Source of the DNA: JALOAT01 sp041677345 | GTDB lineage: Bacteria; Pseudomonadota; Gammaproteobacteria; Thiohalomonadales; Thiohalomonadaceae | Assembly (NCBI GenBank): GCA_041677345.1 | Contig: JBAYQE010000094.1 | Location: 1-10,373, forward strand | DNA length: 10,373 nucleotides | Reading direction: 5' to 3' | Part shown: piece by piece, positions 1 to 7,797 of the stretch | Position numbering within the stretch: the stretch's first letter is position 1 | Layout: the number at the start of each line of letters is the position of its first letter | Translations under genes and position numbers: made by a program | The notes under the pieces: model-generated | What the model was told of the DNA's origin: nothing | Seen by the model: only the letters and a program-made list of their open reading frames with translations | Database searches by the model: none

Positions 1-262
1 CTGCCGCATGCTCACGGATGTCAGCCAGTTGGAACAGCTGGGCGGGCCGGTATTTGCCGTTTACGCCAAGAACGAGCAGACTTGGCCTGCGAAAATGGAA
101 AACTTCAACAAGGCGATGGATGCCGCGGGCAAGGTGGTCGAAACCGTGTGTTACGATGCGGTCCACGGTTTCGTGAATCCAACCAGCGAACGCTACAATG
201 CCGAACTGGCGGAGGACGCGTGGCACAAGGTACAGGAGTTCCTCGCACGTGCCATGAAATGA
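1..262 (+). CDS. Dienelactone hydrolase family protein, C-terminal part
   Basis: This is the last 86 or so codons of a gene that begins before the window; the frame is open to base 2 and ends at TGA 260-262. The protein looks like the end of an alpha/beta hydrolase of the dienelactone hydrolase family. A strand beginning PVFAVYA leads to the loop that normally carries the catalytic Asp. The YDAVHGF segment (bases 155-175) contains the His of the Ser/Cys-Asp-His triad, and a closing amphipathic helix (AWHKVQEFLARAMK) follows. The nucleophile elbow lies outside the window. Where the classical enzyme has Asp before 'xxxP', this one reads KNEQTWP, so the acid may be Glu or lie elsewhere. Such proteins hydrolyse small esters and lactones in the cytoplasm; the substrate cannot be told. 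The PilZ gene begins 7 bases after the stop, so the two are probably co-transcribed. The family call is good but the exact function is unknown. Confidence 0.75.
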   Translation, partial: CRMLTDVSQLEQLGGPVFAVYAKNEQTWPAKMENFNKAMDAAGKVVETVCYDAVHGFVNPTSERYNAELAEDAWHKVQEFLARAMK

Positions 263-269
263 GGATCGC

Positions 270-650
270 GTGAACGAGCGCCGTCAACTACCACGTCTGC
301 GCCTGCGCCGCAAAGTCTGGCTGCAGTGGGCGGGGGGGCATATCGCGGAGCTGTGGACACACGACCTCTCAGGCGCGGGCCTGCAGGTGCTGAGTCCCGT
401 GCGCGCGGACGAGGGTGACGAGTTCAACCTGCTGCTCAAGGTGCCCGATCACGACGATACCTTCGTGGATGTCCAGGCACGCGTACAGGTGGTCCACTGT
501 GTCTATGACAGCAGCGCCGGCCAGTTCCGTACCGGCATGCGCTTTCTTGCCTTCAGCGGCGAAGGCGAGACCCTGTACCGCCAATATCTCGACCACCAAC
601 TGCACTGCCGCTACGAATCCCGCTCCCGGCGATCCCTAGTCCTTCGCTGA
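270..650 (+). CDS. PilZ domain protein (likely c-di-GMP receptor)
   Basis: This is a 126-residue single-domain protein starting at GTG, with an AGGA a few bases upstream. It fits the PilZ domain, a small beta-barrel that binds cyclic di-GMP. The first motif, RxxxR, is R5-QLP-R9 within an Arg-rich N terminus. The second, DxSxxG, is D32-L-S34-G-A-G37. Strand-rich sequence follows, including a segment (VQARVQVVHC) typical of the barrel, and then 'RTGMRFLAF', which matches the usual G-x-x-F end of the fold. The C-terminal tail (about residues 110-126) is Arg/Ser-rich and may help contact a partner. Both ligand-binding motifs are intact, so c-di-GMP binding is likely. The output could be motility, exopolysaccharide or pilus control and is not shown here. 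The gene sits 7 bases after the hydrolase gene and converges on mutH. Confidence 0.88.
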   Translation: MNERRQLPRLRLRRKVWLQWAGGHIAELWTHDLSGAGLQVLSPVRADEGDEFNLLLKVPDHDDTFVDVQARVQVVHCVYDSSAGQFRTGMRFLAFSGEGETLYRQYLDHQLHCRYESRSRRSLVLR

Positions 651-657
651 AGCTTGA

Positions 658-787
658 GATCAAACGCAAAGGCGCCAGGGACGCGAAGGGCACAAGTGCC
701 CGCGCTTCTCCCACCTGTCGGCGCAGACACTGAGTTCCATGTGCTGAAACCTGGCGTGCTTCGCGCGCTTGCGTCCGGCGTTGAATC
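658..787. repeat. Imperfect inverted repeat between pilZ and mutH
   Basis: The 142-base gap between two convergent genes starts with a stretch of the type 'aacgcaaaggcgccagggacgcgaag' character (about 658-693) and ends with a roughly complementary stretch (751-787). The complementarity is broken by mismatches; shared cores are GATnnAACGC and CGCGAAG. A small perfect stem, GGGCAC/GTGCCC, sits at 688-701. It resembles the degenerate 'cgcaaaggcgcaaag' intergenic repeats common in gammaproteobacteria. There is no T-run, so it is not a clear intrinsic terminator, although position between convergent stops would suit one. Confidence 0.35.
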
Positions 788-792
788 CCTTT

Positions 793-1461
793 CTAGATCG
801 CGTAATGGCGTTCGAGAATCGCTGCGGTGAATGAGGCCCGCAGGTAGAAGCCGCGGGGGTTGGCAAGCACGCGGGCACCATCGACGCCGAGCGCACGCCG
901 TCGGGCGCGGGCGTGCGGGGCCTTGGGGCGGATCTGCATCACCTCGCCAAAACGGGCGGTGACGCGATCGAGGGCACCGGTGTATACGAAATCCATGAGT
1001 TCGTCATAGTCACGACGCAGCCGGGCCTCCTCGTGCGCGTCCGGGCTCCACAGCAGGGCACCGCCCACGCGCCGCTCCGCCAAGGGCGTGGCAGGATCGG
1101 CCTGCACGGGCAACCACAGCACTCGGGCAAGCTTGCGCCGTACCCAGGAGTCCTCCCAGGTTTCGCCCACCGCCTCGTCGAGGGGCACGGTACATACGTA
1201 GGTAGACTCGCGGGGCCGCCCGCGTGCATCCACCGGCAGGGTCTTCAACTCTATCCCCAGGTGAGGGAAATCCGGCTGCGGCAGTGAACTGGAGCTGGCA
1301 CCGAGCACGATCTCCATCAGTTCGCCAACCCAACCCTTGTTGCGGCGCAAGTCGGGTGGGACGGCCATGCGTGCTTCGTGGGCAATGTCGCGCAGGCTGC
1401 GGCCCGCCAGGGCGCGGGCCCGGTGCAGCAATTCCCGTTCGTCTGCAGGGGGAAGACTCAT
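793..1461 (-). CDS. mutH: DNA mismatch repair endonuclease MutH
   Basis: This 222-residue protein is close to the 229 residues of the E. coli enzyme. MutH is the strand-discriminating nuclease of methyl-directed mismatch repair: activated by MutS and MutL, it nicks the unmethylated strand at hemimethylated GATC sites. The restriction-like active site is visible as D64...E71-L-K73 (D-x6-ExK). The preceding conserved helix KGWVGELMEIVLGA (42-55) supplies the Glu at position 47. The C-terminal half contains the conserved 'LWSPDAHEEARLRRDYDELMD' region and 'GFYLRASFT' near the end. The start is ATG 1461; no Shine-Dalgarno sequence precedes it, and a TATACT hexamer lies only 7 bases upstream, so a leaderless transcript is possible. 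Its presence implies a Dam methylase elsewhere in the genome. It diverges from the RutE-like gene. Confidence 0.95.
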   Translation of the reverse strand: MSLPPADERELLHRARALAGRSLRDIAHEARMAVPPDLRRNKGWVGELMEIVLGASSSSLPQPDFPHLGIELKTLPVDARGRPRESTYVCTVPLDEAVGETWEDSWVRRKLARVLWLPVQADPATPLAERRVGGALLWSPDAHEEARLRRDYDELMDFVYTGALDRVTARFGEVMQIRPKAPHARARRRALGVDGARVLANPRGFYLRASFTAAILERHYAI

Positions 1462-1468
1462 GGCAGCG

Positions 1469-1474
1469 AGTATA
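1469..1474 (-). promoter_or_regulatory. Candidate -10 hexamer for a leaderless mutH mRNA
   Basis: On the minus strand the hexamer TATACT (5 of 6 matches to TATAAT) ends 7 bases before the mutH ATG, so transcription would start at about the initiation codon. No convincing -35 element is seen 16-18 bases further upstream. It is listed because mutH also lacks a ribosome binding site. Confidence 0.25.
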
Positions 1475-1551
1475 CCGGCCTTCTCCCACGCACAGTGCTT
1501 CTAACCGGACCGCCCGCAGCGTTATGCTCGCCCACATGAGAGGAGGAATGC

Positions 1552-2142
1552 ATGAACGAGCCTTTGAATGATGCAGCACTGGACACCCTGTTCCGTACAG
1601 CACGCAGTTTCAGCGGCTGGATGGACAAGCCAGTGAGTGATGAGCAACTCCACGCCATCTACGAATTGATGAAGTGGGGTCCCACCAGCGCCAACAGTTC
1701 ACCGGCGCGCGTGGTGTTCGTCAAGAGTGCCGCGGCCAAGGCACGCCTCGAGCCCTGTCTGGATGCAGGAAACGTGGCCAAGTCCATGAGTGCCCCAGTG
1801 GTGGCCATCGTCGCCATGGACCTGGAATTCTACGAACACCTGCCCACGCTGTTTCCGCACACCGACGCACGTTCATGGTTCGTCGGCAAGCCGGAGGCGA
1901 TCCGCAACACGGCGTTCCGCAACAGCAGCCTGCAGGGTGCCTATCTGATCATGGCGGCACGCAGCCTGGGGCTCGACTGCGGCCCCATGTCGGGCTTCGA
2001 CGCGGAGAAGCTGAACGCGGCATTTTTCCCGGACGGTCGCTGGCAGGCGAATTTCATCTGTGCCATCGGCTACGGCGACACCAGCCGCTTGTACCCGCGC
2101 GGCCCGCGCCTGGCGTTCGACGAGTGCTGCCGGATCGAATGA
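1552..2142 (+). CDS. rutE: RutE-like malonic semialdehyde reductase / nitroreductase family FMN oxidoreductase
   Basis: This is a 196-residue protein, the same length as E. coli RutE, with extended similarity to what I recall of that sequence. Conserved blocks are KWGPTSANSSPARVVFV (41-57), the FPHTDARSWF segment (101-110), RNSSLQGAYLIMAARSLGLD (123-142) followed by CGPMSGFD (143-150), and a C-terminal 'IGYGDTSRLYPRGPRL'. Family members are FMN-dependent, NAD(P)H-using flavoproteins. RutE reduces malonic semialdehyde to 3-hydroxypropionate in pyrimidine breakdown, and related enzymes reduce nitro groups or quinones. No other rut gene is present here, so the physiological substrate is uncertain. 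The start is ATG 1552, fixed by a strong AGGAGG at 1541-1546, 5 bases upstream; an ATG at 1548 is out of frame. It is divergent from mutH and convergent with the zinc transporter gene. Confidence 0.88.
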   Translation: MNEPLNDAALDTLFRTARSFSGWMDKPVSDEQLHAIYELMKWGPTSANSSPARVVFVKSAAAKARLEPCLDAGNVAKSMSAPVVAIVAMDLEFYEHLPTLFPHTDARSWFVGKPEAIRNTAFRNSSLQGAYLIMAARSLGLDCGPMSGFDAEKLNAAFFPDGRWQANFICAIGYGDTSRLYPRGPRLAFDECCRIE

Positions 2143-2197
2143 CGGGAGCGGAGCCCAGGGCTGCCTGCCGGCGAGGCATGCGTGCCCGCGCATTGCG

Positions 2198-3148
2198 TCA
2201 GTGATCGGAGCCCCGTGGAGGCTGCCATTGCATGCGATGAATCAGGTGGGTGGTTTGCGGGGTTTCCGGCTGCAGGGTGGTGTGCTCGATACCGTAGGTA
2301 TCGAGCAGCATGTGGTTGATGCGCGCCAGCGTGGTCTCCCAGTGCTGCAGCTCGTCGATGACCAGGTGCGCAGAGAGCGCGATCTTGCCCGATGAAAGCT
2401 CCCAGATGTGCAGATCGTGCACCGAGATCACATGGGGCACATGCGCCATATCCCGCCCTACGGTGGGTAGGTCGAGGTGCAGGGGCACACCTTCCATCAC
2501 CACATGCAGGCTTTCGCGCACCAGGTGCAGGGTGGAATAGAGGATCAGCAGGCAGACGAACAGCGCCAGGATGGGATCGATGGGTGTCCAACCGGTGAAG
2601 TAGATCACTGCACCTGCCGTGAGTGCAGCGAGGGAGCCGAGCAGATCACCAATCACGTGCAGCAGTGCCGCGCGTACATTCAGGGTGCTCTCGCCATGCG
2701 CGAGCACCCACGCCACGACGGCATTCACCACCAGGCCCATGCCGGCGACCGTCATGAGGCCACCCGCCCGCACCGGTTCCGGCGCGGCGAGCCGGTGCCA
2801 GGCTTCCACTGCAATCACCGTGATCACGGCGAACATGAATACGGCGTTGGCGAGTGCCGCGATTACCTCGGCACGGCCCAGGCCATAGGAATGCCTTGCT
2901 GAGGGCGGCCGTGCCGCAATCCATGCCGCGGCAGCCGCCAGGCCGAGCGCCAGTGCATCGGTCAGCATGTGGCCGGCGTCGCTCAACAGTGCCAGCGACC
3001 CTGACCATAGCCCGCCCAGCACCTCCACCACCGCATAGCCGAGGGTCAGTGCCAATGCGTACCGCAGCCGGCGCCCGTTCGCACCGGCGTGACTATGGCC
3101 GTGACTGTGACCATGAGTGTGCTGGTGATGTTCGTTAACGGCCGGCAT
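2198..3148 (-). CDS. Cation diffusion facilitator, ZitB/CzcD-type zinc exporter
   Basis: This 316-residue inner-membrane antiporter exports Zn2+ (perhaps also Co2+ or Cd2+) in exchange for protons. The N terminus is a His-rich stretch with eight His between residues 7 and 20, a metal-binding sensor or chelator. Six membrane segments follow (about 28-50, 53-77, 92-116, 130-150, 160-182, 189-210). The transport site is visible as D57-xx-H60-xxx-D64 in TM2 and H164-xxx-D168 in TM5; this His/Asp pairing is the zinc-type signature. Residues from about 220 onward form the cytoplasmic dimerisation domain, with 'VHDLHIWELSSGKIALSAHL' typical of ZitB/CzcD. The start was set at ATG 3148 (MPAVNEHHQH); a longer in-frame reading to 3250 would add 34 residues unlike the family and run into moaC. 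No good Shine-Dalgarno sequence is seen. It lies 46 bases downstream of moaC on the same strand. Confidence 0.92.
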   Translation of the reverse strand: MPAVNEHHQHTHGHSHGHSHAGANGRRLRYALALTLGYAVVEVLGGLWSGSLALLSDAGHMLTDALALGLAAAAAWIAARPPSARHSYGLGRAEVIAALANAVFMFAVITVIAVEAWHRLAAPEPVRAGGLMTVAGMGLVVNAVVAWVLAHGESTLNVRAALLHVIGDLLGSLAALTAGAVIYFTGWTPIDPILALFVCLLILYSTLHLVRESLHVVMEGVPLHLDLPTVGRDMAHVPHVISVHDLHIWELSSGKIALSAHLVIDELQHWETTLARINHMLLDTYGIEHTTLQPETPQTTHLIHRMQWQPPRGSDH

Positions 3149-3194
3149 GAAAAGAAAGATGTACTGTCGGTGGGTGCGAGCGCAAGGCGCCGCT

Positions 3195-3671
3195 TTACTC
3201 CGCCCGCCAGTGCCCCGACTTGCCGCCGGATTTTTCCAGCAGGCGCACACCCTCGATGCGCATGCCCCGGTCTACCGCCTTGCACATGTCATACACGGTG
3301 AGCAGAGCCACCTGCACGGCGGTGAGTGCTTCCATTTCCACCCCCGTGGGCCCCACCGTCTCTGCCGTGACGCGGCACTGCACGCCATGCGGGTCGTGCT
3401 GTGTCACGAGCGCCACGTCCACGTGGGTCAGGGCAACCGGATGGCACAGCGGGATGAGATCTGCGGTGCGCTTTGCCGCCATGATGGCGGCGATGCGCGC
3501 GATACCGAGCACATCGCCTTTTTTATGGCTACCTTGTTCGATCAAGGACAAGGTTTCAGGACGCATCATGATGCGGCCTTCGGCGATTGCAATGCGTCGC
3601 GTGTCGGACTTGTCGCCCACATCGACCATGTGGGCTTCGCCCGCGTTATTGAAATGGGTGAGTTCGGCCAT
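3195..3671 (-). CDS. moaC: Cyclic pyranopterin monophosphate synthase MoaC
   Basis: This 158-residue protein catalyses the second part of molybdenum cofactor synthesis, converting the MoaA product 3',8-cyclo-GTP into cyclic pyranopterin monophosphate. Counting from MAELTH, the catalytic residues K51 (KGDVLGIARIAAIMAAKRT), D128 and K131 (YDMCKAVDR) fall at the numbers used for E. coli MoaC, which supports this start over ATG 3701 (ten residues longer) or 3749. The IPLCHPV motif (73-79) and ETVGPTGVEMEALTAV block (104-119) are intact, and the C-terminal 'LLEKSGGKSG' is typical. None of the candidate starts has a strong ribosome binding site. The gene diverges from moaD with 71 bases between them, so the region 3672-3742 should carry promoters for both directions. 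Confidence 0.95.
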   Translation of the reverse strand: MAELTHFNNAGEAHMVDVGDKSDTRRIAIAEGRIMMRPETLSLIEQGSHKKGDVLGIARIAAIMAAKRTADLIPLCHPVALTHVDVALVTQHDPHGVQCRVTAETVGPTGVEMEALTAVQVALLTVYDMCKAVDRGMRIEGVRLLEKSGGKSGHWRAE

Positions 3672-3742
3672 GGCAGCGCGTTGGTGGCAAGGGCGGTTCA
3701 TGATAGGCTCGCTCGAAAGCGGCTGCAAACCGGACCAAAGCC

Positions 3743-3982
3743 ATGGCAATTACCGTGAAATTTTTCGCGAGCCTGCGCGAGCAGATTGGTATCGAAAACA
3801 CCACGCAGCCTTTTCGCGAGGGCATGACGCCTGCCGCGCTCTGGGAAGAGGTGGTTCCCGGCCAACCCCTGCCCGGCAATGTGCTGGTGGCAGTGAACAT
3901 GGAGTACGCGGGACCGGAACATCTCCTTACCGATGGCGACGAGGTGGCCTTTTTCCCGCCGGTGACGGGAGGCGGCGCGTGA
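3743..3982 (+). CDS. moaD: Molybdopterin synthase small (sulfur carrier) subunit MoaD
   Basis: This 79-residue ubiquitin-fold protein is about the family length (81 in E. coli). It opens with MAITVKFFASLREQIG, the usual first strand and helix, and ends with DGDEVAFFPPVTGGGA. MoaD carries sulfur as a C-terminal thiocarboxylate, made by MoeB adenylation of the terminal Gly, and delivers it through MoaE to cyclic pyranopterin monophosphate. The odd point is the end: the family terminates in Gly-Gly, while here an extra Ala follows (codons GGA GGC GGC GCG TGA). Unless the Ala is trimmed or is a sequence error, the terminal Gly is not free. The stop overlaps the moaE start by 4 bases (GTGA), so the two subunits are translationally coupled. 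The upstream Shine-Dalgarno match is weak. Confidence 0.93.
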   Translation: MAITVKFFASLREQIGIENTTQPFREGMTPAALWEEVVPGQPLPGNVLVAVNMEYAGPEHLLTDGDEVAFFPPVTGGGA

Positions 3983-4416
3983 GCATCACCGTTACGCCTG
4001 CGCCCTTCGAGCCCTGGGAAACCCTGCGCGCGCATGAGCTGCAATTGGCCCGGCGTGCCAAGGTCGGGGCCTGTGCGGTGTTCGTGGGTACCATGCGCGA
4101 CATCAACGAAGGCGACGGCGTCCGCGCCATGACCCTCGAGCATTATCCCGGCATGACCGAGCGCCACCTGGAGCGCATAGCCGCAGAGGCGAAGGCACGC
4201 TGGTCCTTGGAGGACGTACTGGTGGTACATCGAGTCGGTGAGGTGACCCCGGCCGATCCCATCGTGCTGGTGGCGGTCTGGTCAGGCCACCGTCGCGAGG
4301 CCTTCGAGGCCTGCCGCTTCATCATGGAAGACCTGAAATCCAAGGCACCTTTCTGGAAAAAGGAACAACTCGATACGCAAGCACGTTGGGTTGAGCACAA
4401 CACGCCGGGCCATTGA
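3979..4416 (+). CDS. moaE: Molybdopterin synthase catalytic subunit MoaE
   Basis: This 145-residue protein is the large subunit of molybdopterin synthase, which with thiocarboxylated MoaD inserts the two dithiolene sulfurs into cyclic pyranopterin monophosphate. Conserved features are GACAVFVGTMRDINEGD (30-46), LEHYPGM (53-59), HRVGEVTPADPIVLVAVWSGHR (84-105) and the active-site block DLKSKAPFWKKE (118-129). K120 and K127 correspond to E. coli K119 and K126, and RWVE follows. The frame is open far upstream on paper, but the start is GTG 3979 in the GTGA overlap with moaD, since the upstream stretch is the antisense of moaC and moaD in another frame. It is the second gene of a moaD-moaE-dksA-like operon. 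Confidence 0.95.
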   Translation: MSITVTPAPFEPWETLRAHELQLARRAKVGACAVFVGTMRDINEGDGVRAMTLEHYPGMTERHLERIAAEAKARWSLEDVLVVHRVGEVTPADPIVLVAVWSGHRREAFEACRFIMEDLKSKAPFWKKEQLDTQARWVEHNTPGH

Positions 4417-4417
4417 A

Positions 4418-4425
4418 AGAGGAAG
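4418..4425 (+). promoter_or_regulatory. Ribosome binding site for the DksA-like gene
   Basis: AGAGGAAG lies 5 bases before ATG 4431. It favours this start over the in-frame TTG at 4413, which overlaps the moaE stop and has no such site. Confidence 0.7.
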
Positions 4426-4430
4426 CCACT

Positions 4431-4826
4431 ATGACGCATCTCACCGAGGCGCAGCTCGTGGAGTTGAAGCAGGTGCTGCTGGACACGCGCGAGCGGCTGC
4501 GGAGCGAAATCCGTGATGAACTGATGCGGTCGGACGAGGAGCGCTACGGCGATCTGGCCGGGCAGGTGCATGATCCGGCGGATGAGTCGGTTGCCGACCT
4601 GCTGGTGGACACCAACATTGCGGCGGTGAGCCGCCTCATAGCCGAATTGCGCGAGGCCGAATCGGCGCTGGAGCGCATGGATAAGGGTTCCTACGGTCTG
4701 TGCGAAGAATGCGAGGGCGAAATCCCCTTCGAGCGGCTGCAGGTGCAGCCGACGGCACGCCGCGATGTCGAACACCAGGCGCGCTACGAGCAGGCCTTCG
4801 GCGAATCGTCGACACCGCGCATGTGA
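4431..4826 (+). CDS. TraR/DksA-family protein with a half-degraded zinc finger
   Basis: This is a 131-residue protein of the DksA/TraR family, whose members insert a coiled coil into the RNA polymerase secondary channel and modify initiation, in DksA together with ppGpp. Residues 5-35 and 55-84 form the two helices of the predicted coiled coil. The tip has H48-D-P-A-D-E-S54, so both acidic tip residues (D71 and D74 in E. coli) are kept as D49 and D52, while A76 is replaced by Ser. The C-terminal finger begins YGLC91-EEC94, but where the second CxxC should stand, after exactly 17 residues, the protein has D112-VE-H115. Two of four Cys are therefore lost and metal binding may be altered or absent, reminiscent of the reduced-Cys DksA2 paralogs. 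This is probably a paralog, not the main DksA. It follows moaE by 14 bases. Confidence 0.88.
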   Translation: MTHLTEAQLVELKQVLLDTRERLRSEIRDELMRSDEERYGDLAGQVHDPADESVADLLVDTNIAAVSRLIAELREAESALERMDKGSYGLCEECEGEIPFERLQVQPTARRDVEHQARYEQAFGESSTPRM

Positions 4827-4841
4827 GATGCAATGAATGAA

Positions 4842-4870
4842 AGGGAGGCCGCGCTGTGGCCGACCTCCCT
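4842..4870. terminator. Candidate bidirectional terminator hairpin
   Basis: A 7-base stem AGGGAGG (4842-4848) / CCTCCCT (4864-4870) with an inner GC-rich part lies exactly between the convergent ends of the DksA-like gene and ppa. On the minus strand it is followed by a moderately T-rich stretch (TTTCATTCATT), and on the plus strand only by GTATTGATC. Position and stem support a terminator; the weak U-tracts lower confidence. Confidence 0.5.
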
Positions 4871-4877
4871 GTATTGA

Positions 4878-5426
4878 TCAGAACCTTGGCTTGACCGGCG
4901 CCTCTTTGTACATCTGCACGCTGGCCAAGATCTCGGCCTTGGCTGCTTCCGCACCTTCCCAGCCCTGCACGCGTACCCACTTGCCTTCATCGAGGTCCTT
5001 GTAATGCTCGAAGAAGTGGGCAATCTGCTCGCGCAGTGCCGGTGACACGTCGTTGATGTCCCGTACCTCGCGGAAAGTGCGGCACAGCTTGTCGATGGGC
5101 ACCGCCAGCACCTTGGCGTCGTCGCCGGATTCGTCGGTCATCTTCAGCACGCCCACCGGGCGGCAACGAATCACCGAGCCCGGGATCAGTGGCACCGGGG
5201 TCACCACCAGCACGTCTACCGGGTCACCGTCGTTGGACAGCGTATGCGGCACGTAGCCGTAGTTGCACGGATAGTGCATGGCCGTGCTCATGAAGCGATC
5301 TACGTACATGGCCCCGGTTTCCTTATCGACCTCGTACTTTACGGGGTCGCTGTGGGCCGGGATCTCGATAATCACGTTGACGTCATTCGGGACGTCTTTA
5401 CCGGTATTGACGCGGTCAAGGTTCAT
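4878..5426 (-). CDS. ppa: Soluble inorganic pyrophosphatase, family I
   Basis: This 182-residue cytoplasmic enzyme hydrolyses PPi to two phosphates with Mg2+. Family I hallmarks are present. EIPAHSDPVKYEVDK (21-35) holds the substrate-binding Lys and Glu. The HYPCNYGYVPHTLSNDGDPVDVLV region (51-74) contains the signature D66-G-D68-P-V-D71 that binds metal. Further on come 'GVLKMTDESGDDAKVLAVP' and a C-terminal helix with 'HFFEHYKDLDEGKWVRVQGW'. ATG 5426 fits the family N terminus (MNLDRVNTGKDVPNDVNVIIEIP), though its ribosome binding site is weak. It follows the membrane pyrophosphatase gene in the same direction after 259 bases that contain a hairpin repeat and a candidate promoter, so it can probably be transcribed separately. 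Confidence 0.96.
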   Translation of the reverse strand: MNLDRVNTGKDVPNDVNVIIEIPAHSDPVKYEVDKETGAMYVDRFMSTAMHYPCNYGYVPHTLSNDGDPVDVLVVTPVPLIPGSVIRCRPVGVLKMTDESGDDAKVLAVPIDKLCRTFREVRDINDVSPALREQIAHFFEHYKDLDEGKWVRVQGWEGAEAAKAEILASVQMYKEAPVKPRF

Positions 5427-5471
5427 CGAAGTAAAGAAGCTCCAAACAGAGGTTCGTTAGGAAAACCGGCG

Positions 5472-5477
5472 ATTATA
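5472..5477 (-). promoter_or_regulatory. Candidate -10 element for ppa
   Basis: A perfect TATAAT on the minus strand lies 45 bases before the ppa ATG, which would give a 5' leader of roughly 38 bases. The region 16-18 bases further upstream is GC-only and offers no -35 match, nor is there an extended -10 TG. An activator would be needed if this is a sigma-70 promoter. Confidence 0.45.
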
Positions 5478-5536
5478 GCGAGACGTGGCCCGGGGGGCGA
5501 GCGCGGGACCGGAGGGGCAAAGACAGGAAACACGGG

Positions 5537-5676
5537 CCACGGAGACGCCCACGGAGAAGGTGAAGGCCGTAGGTGGGGATCCGGCGGACGGGCCAAAGCA
5601 GAACCACGGAGGCGGGGAGGGGATGGAGATTGCTTTTCTCCGTGACCTCCGCGGCCTCCGTGGTGATGTCCTTTGC
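5537..5676. repeat. CACGGAG repeat element with long imperfect hairpin
   Basis: The motif CACGGAG occurs three times directly (5538-5544, 5550-5556, 5605-5611) and twice inverted (5638-5644, 5656-5662). The last direct and last inverted copies form a perfect 11-base stem, ACCACGGAGGC 5603-5613 with GCCTCCGTGGT 5654-5664. It can be lengthened outward by CAAAG/CTTTG and inward by GGAGG/CCTCC and GGAG/CTCC. The whole hairpin spans about 5594-5675 in the gap between hppA and ppa. No T-tract follows on the hppA transcript, so it looks like a dispersed intergenic repeat or an mRNA-stabilising structure more than a Rho-independent terminator. Confidence 0.65.
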
Positions 5677-5685
5677 TTCTTCTCC

Positions 5686-7713
<2,028 letters not shown>

Positions 7714-7797
7714 GGGTTTCCTCCCTACGTCAGAAAGTTATTTCAGCTTCTGCTCATCAAGGCTCGGTCGGCGGAGAGGGAGGCGTCCCCCTGCGCA

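Noticed and set aside
1010..1603. A 197-codon minus-strand frame over mutH and the start of the rutE-like gene
   Set aside because: It is a shifted frame of mutH running into antisense of rutE, with Arg/Pro-rich composition typical of a GC-rich shadow.
2143..2197. Terminator between the rutE-like gene and the zinc transporter gene
   Set aside because: Only a 5-base stem (TGCCT/AGGCA, 2162-2178) with no T-run on either strand.
3149..3250. N-terminal extension of the zinc transporter by 34 residues
   Set aside because: The added sequence does not resemble the family, overlaps moaC, and the His-rich N terminus begins right at ATG 3148.
3220..3978. Upstream extension of the moaE frame to about 398 residues
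   Set aside because: The extra part is antisense to moaC and a shifted frame of moaD. The GTGA overlap with moaD gives the natural moaE start.
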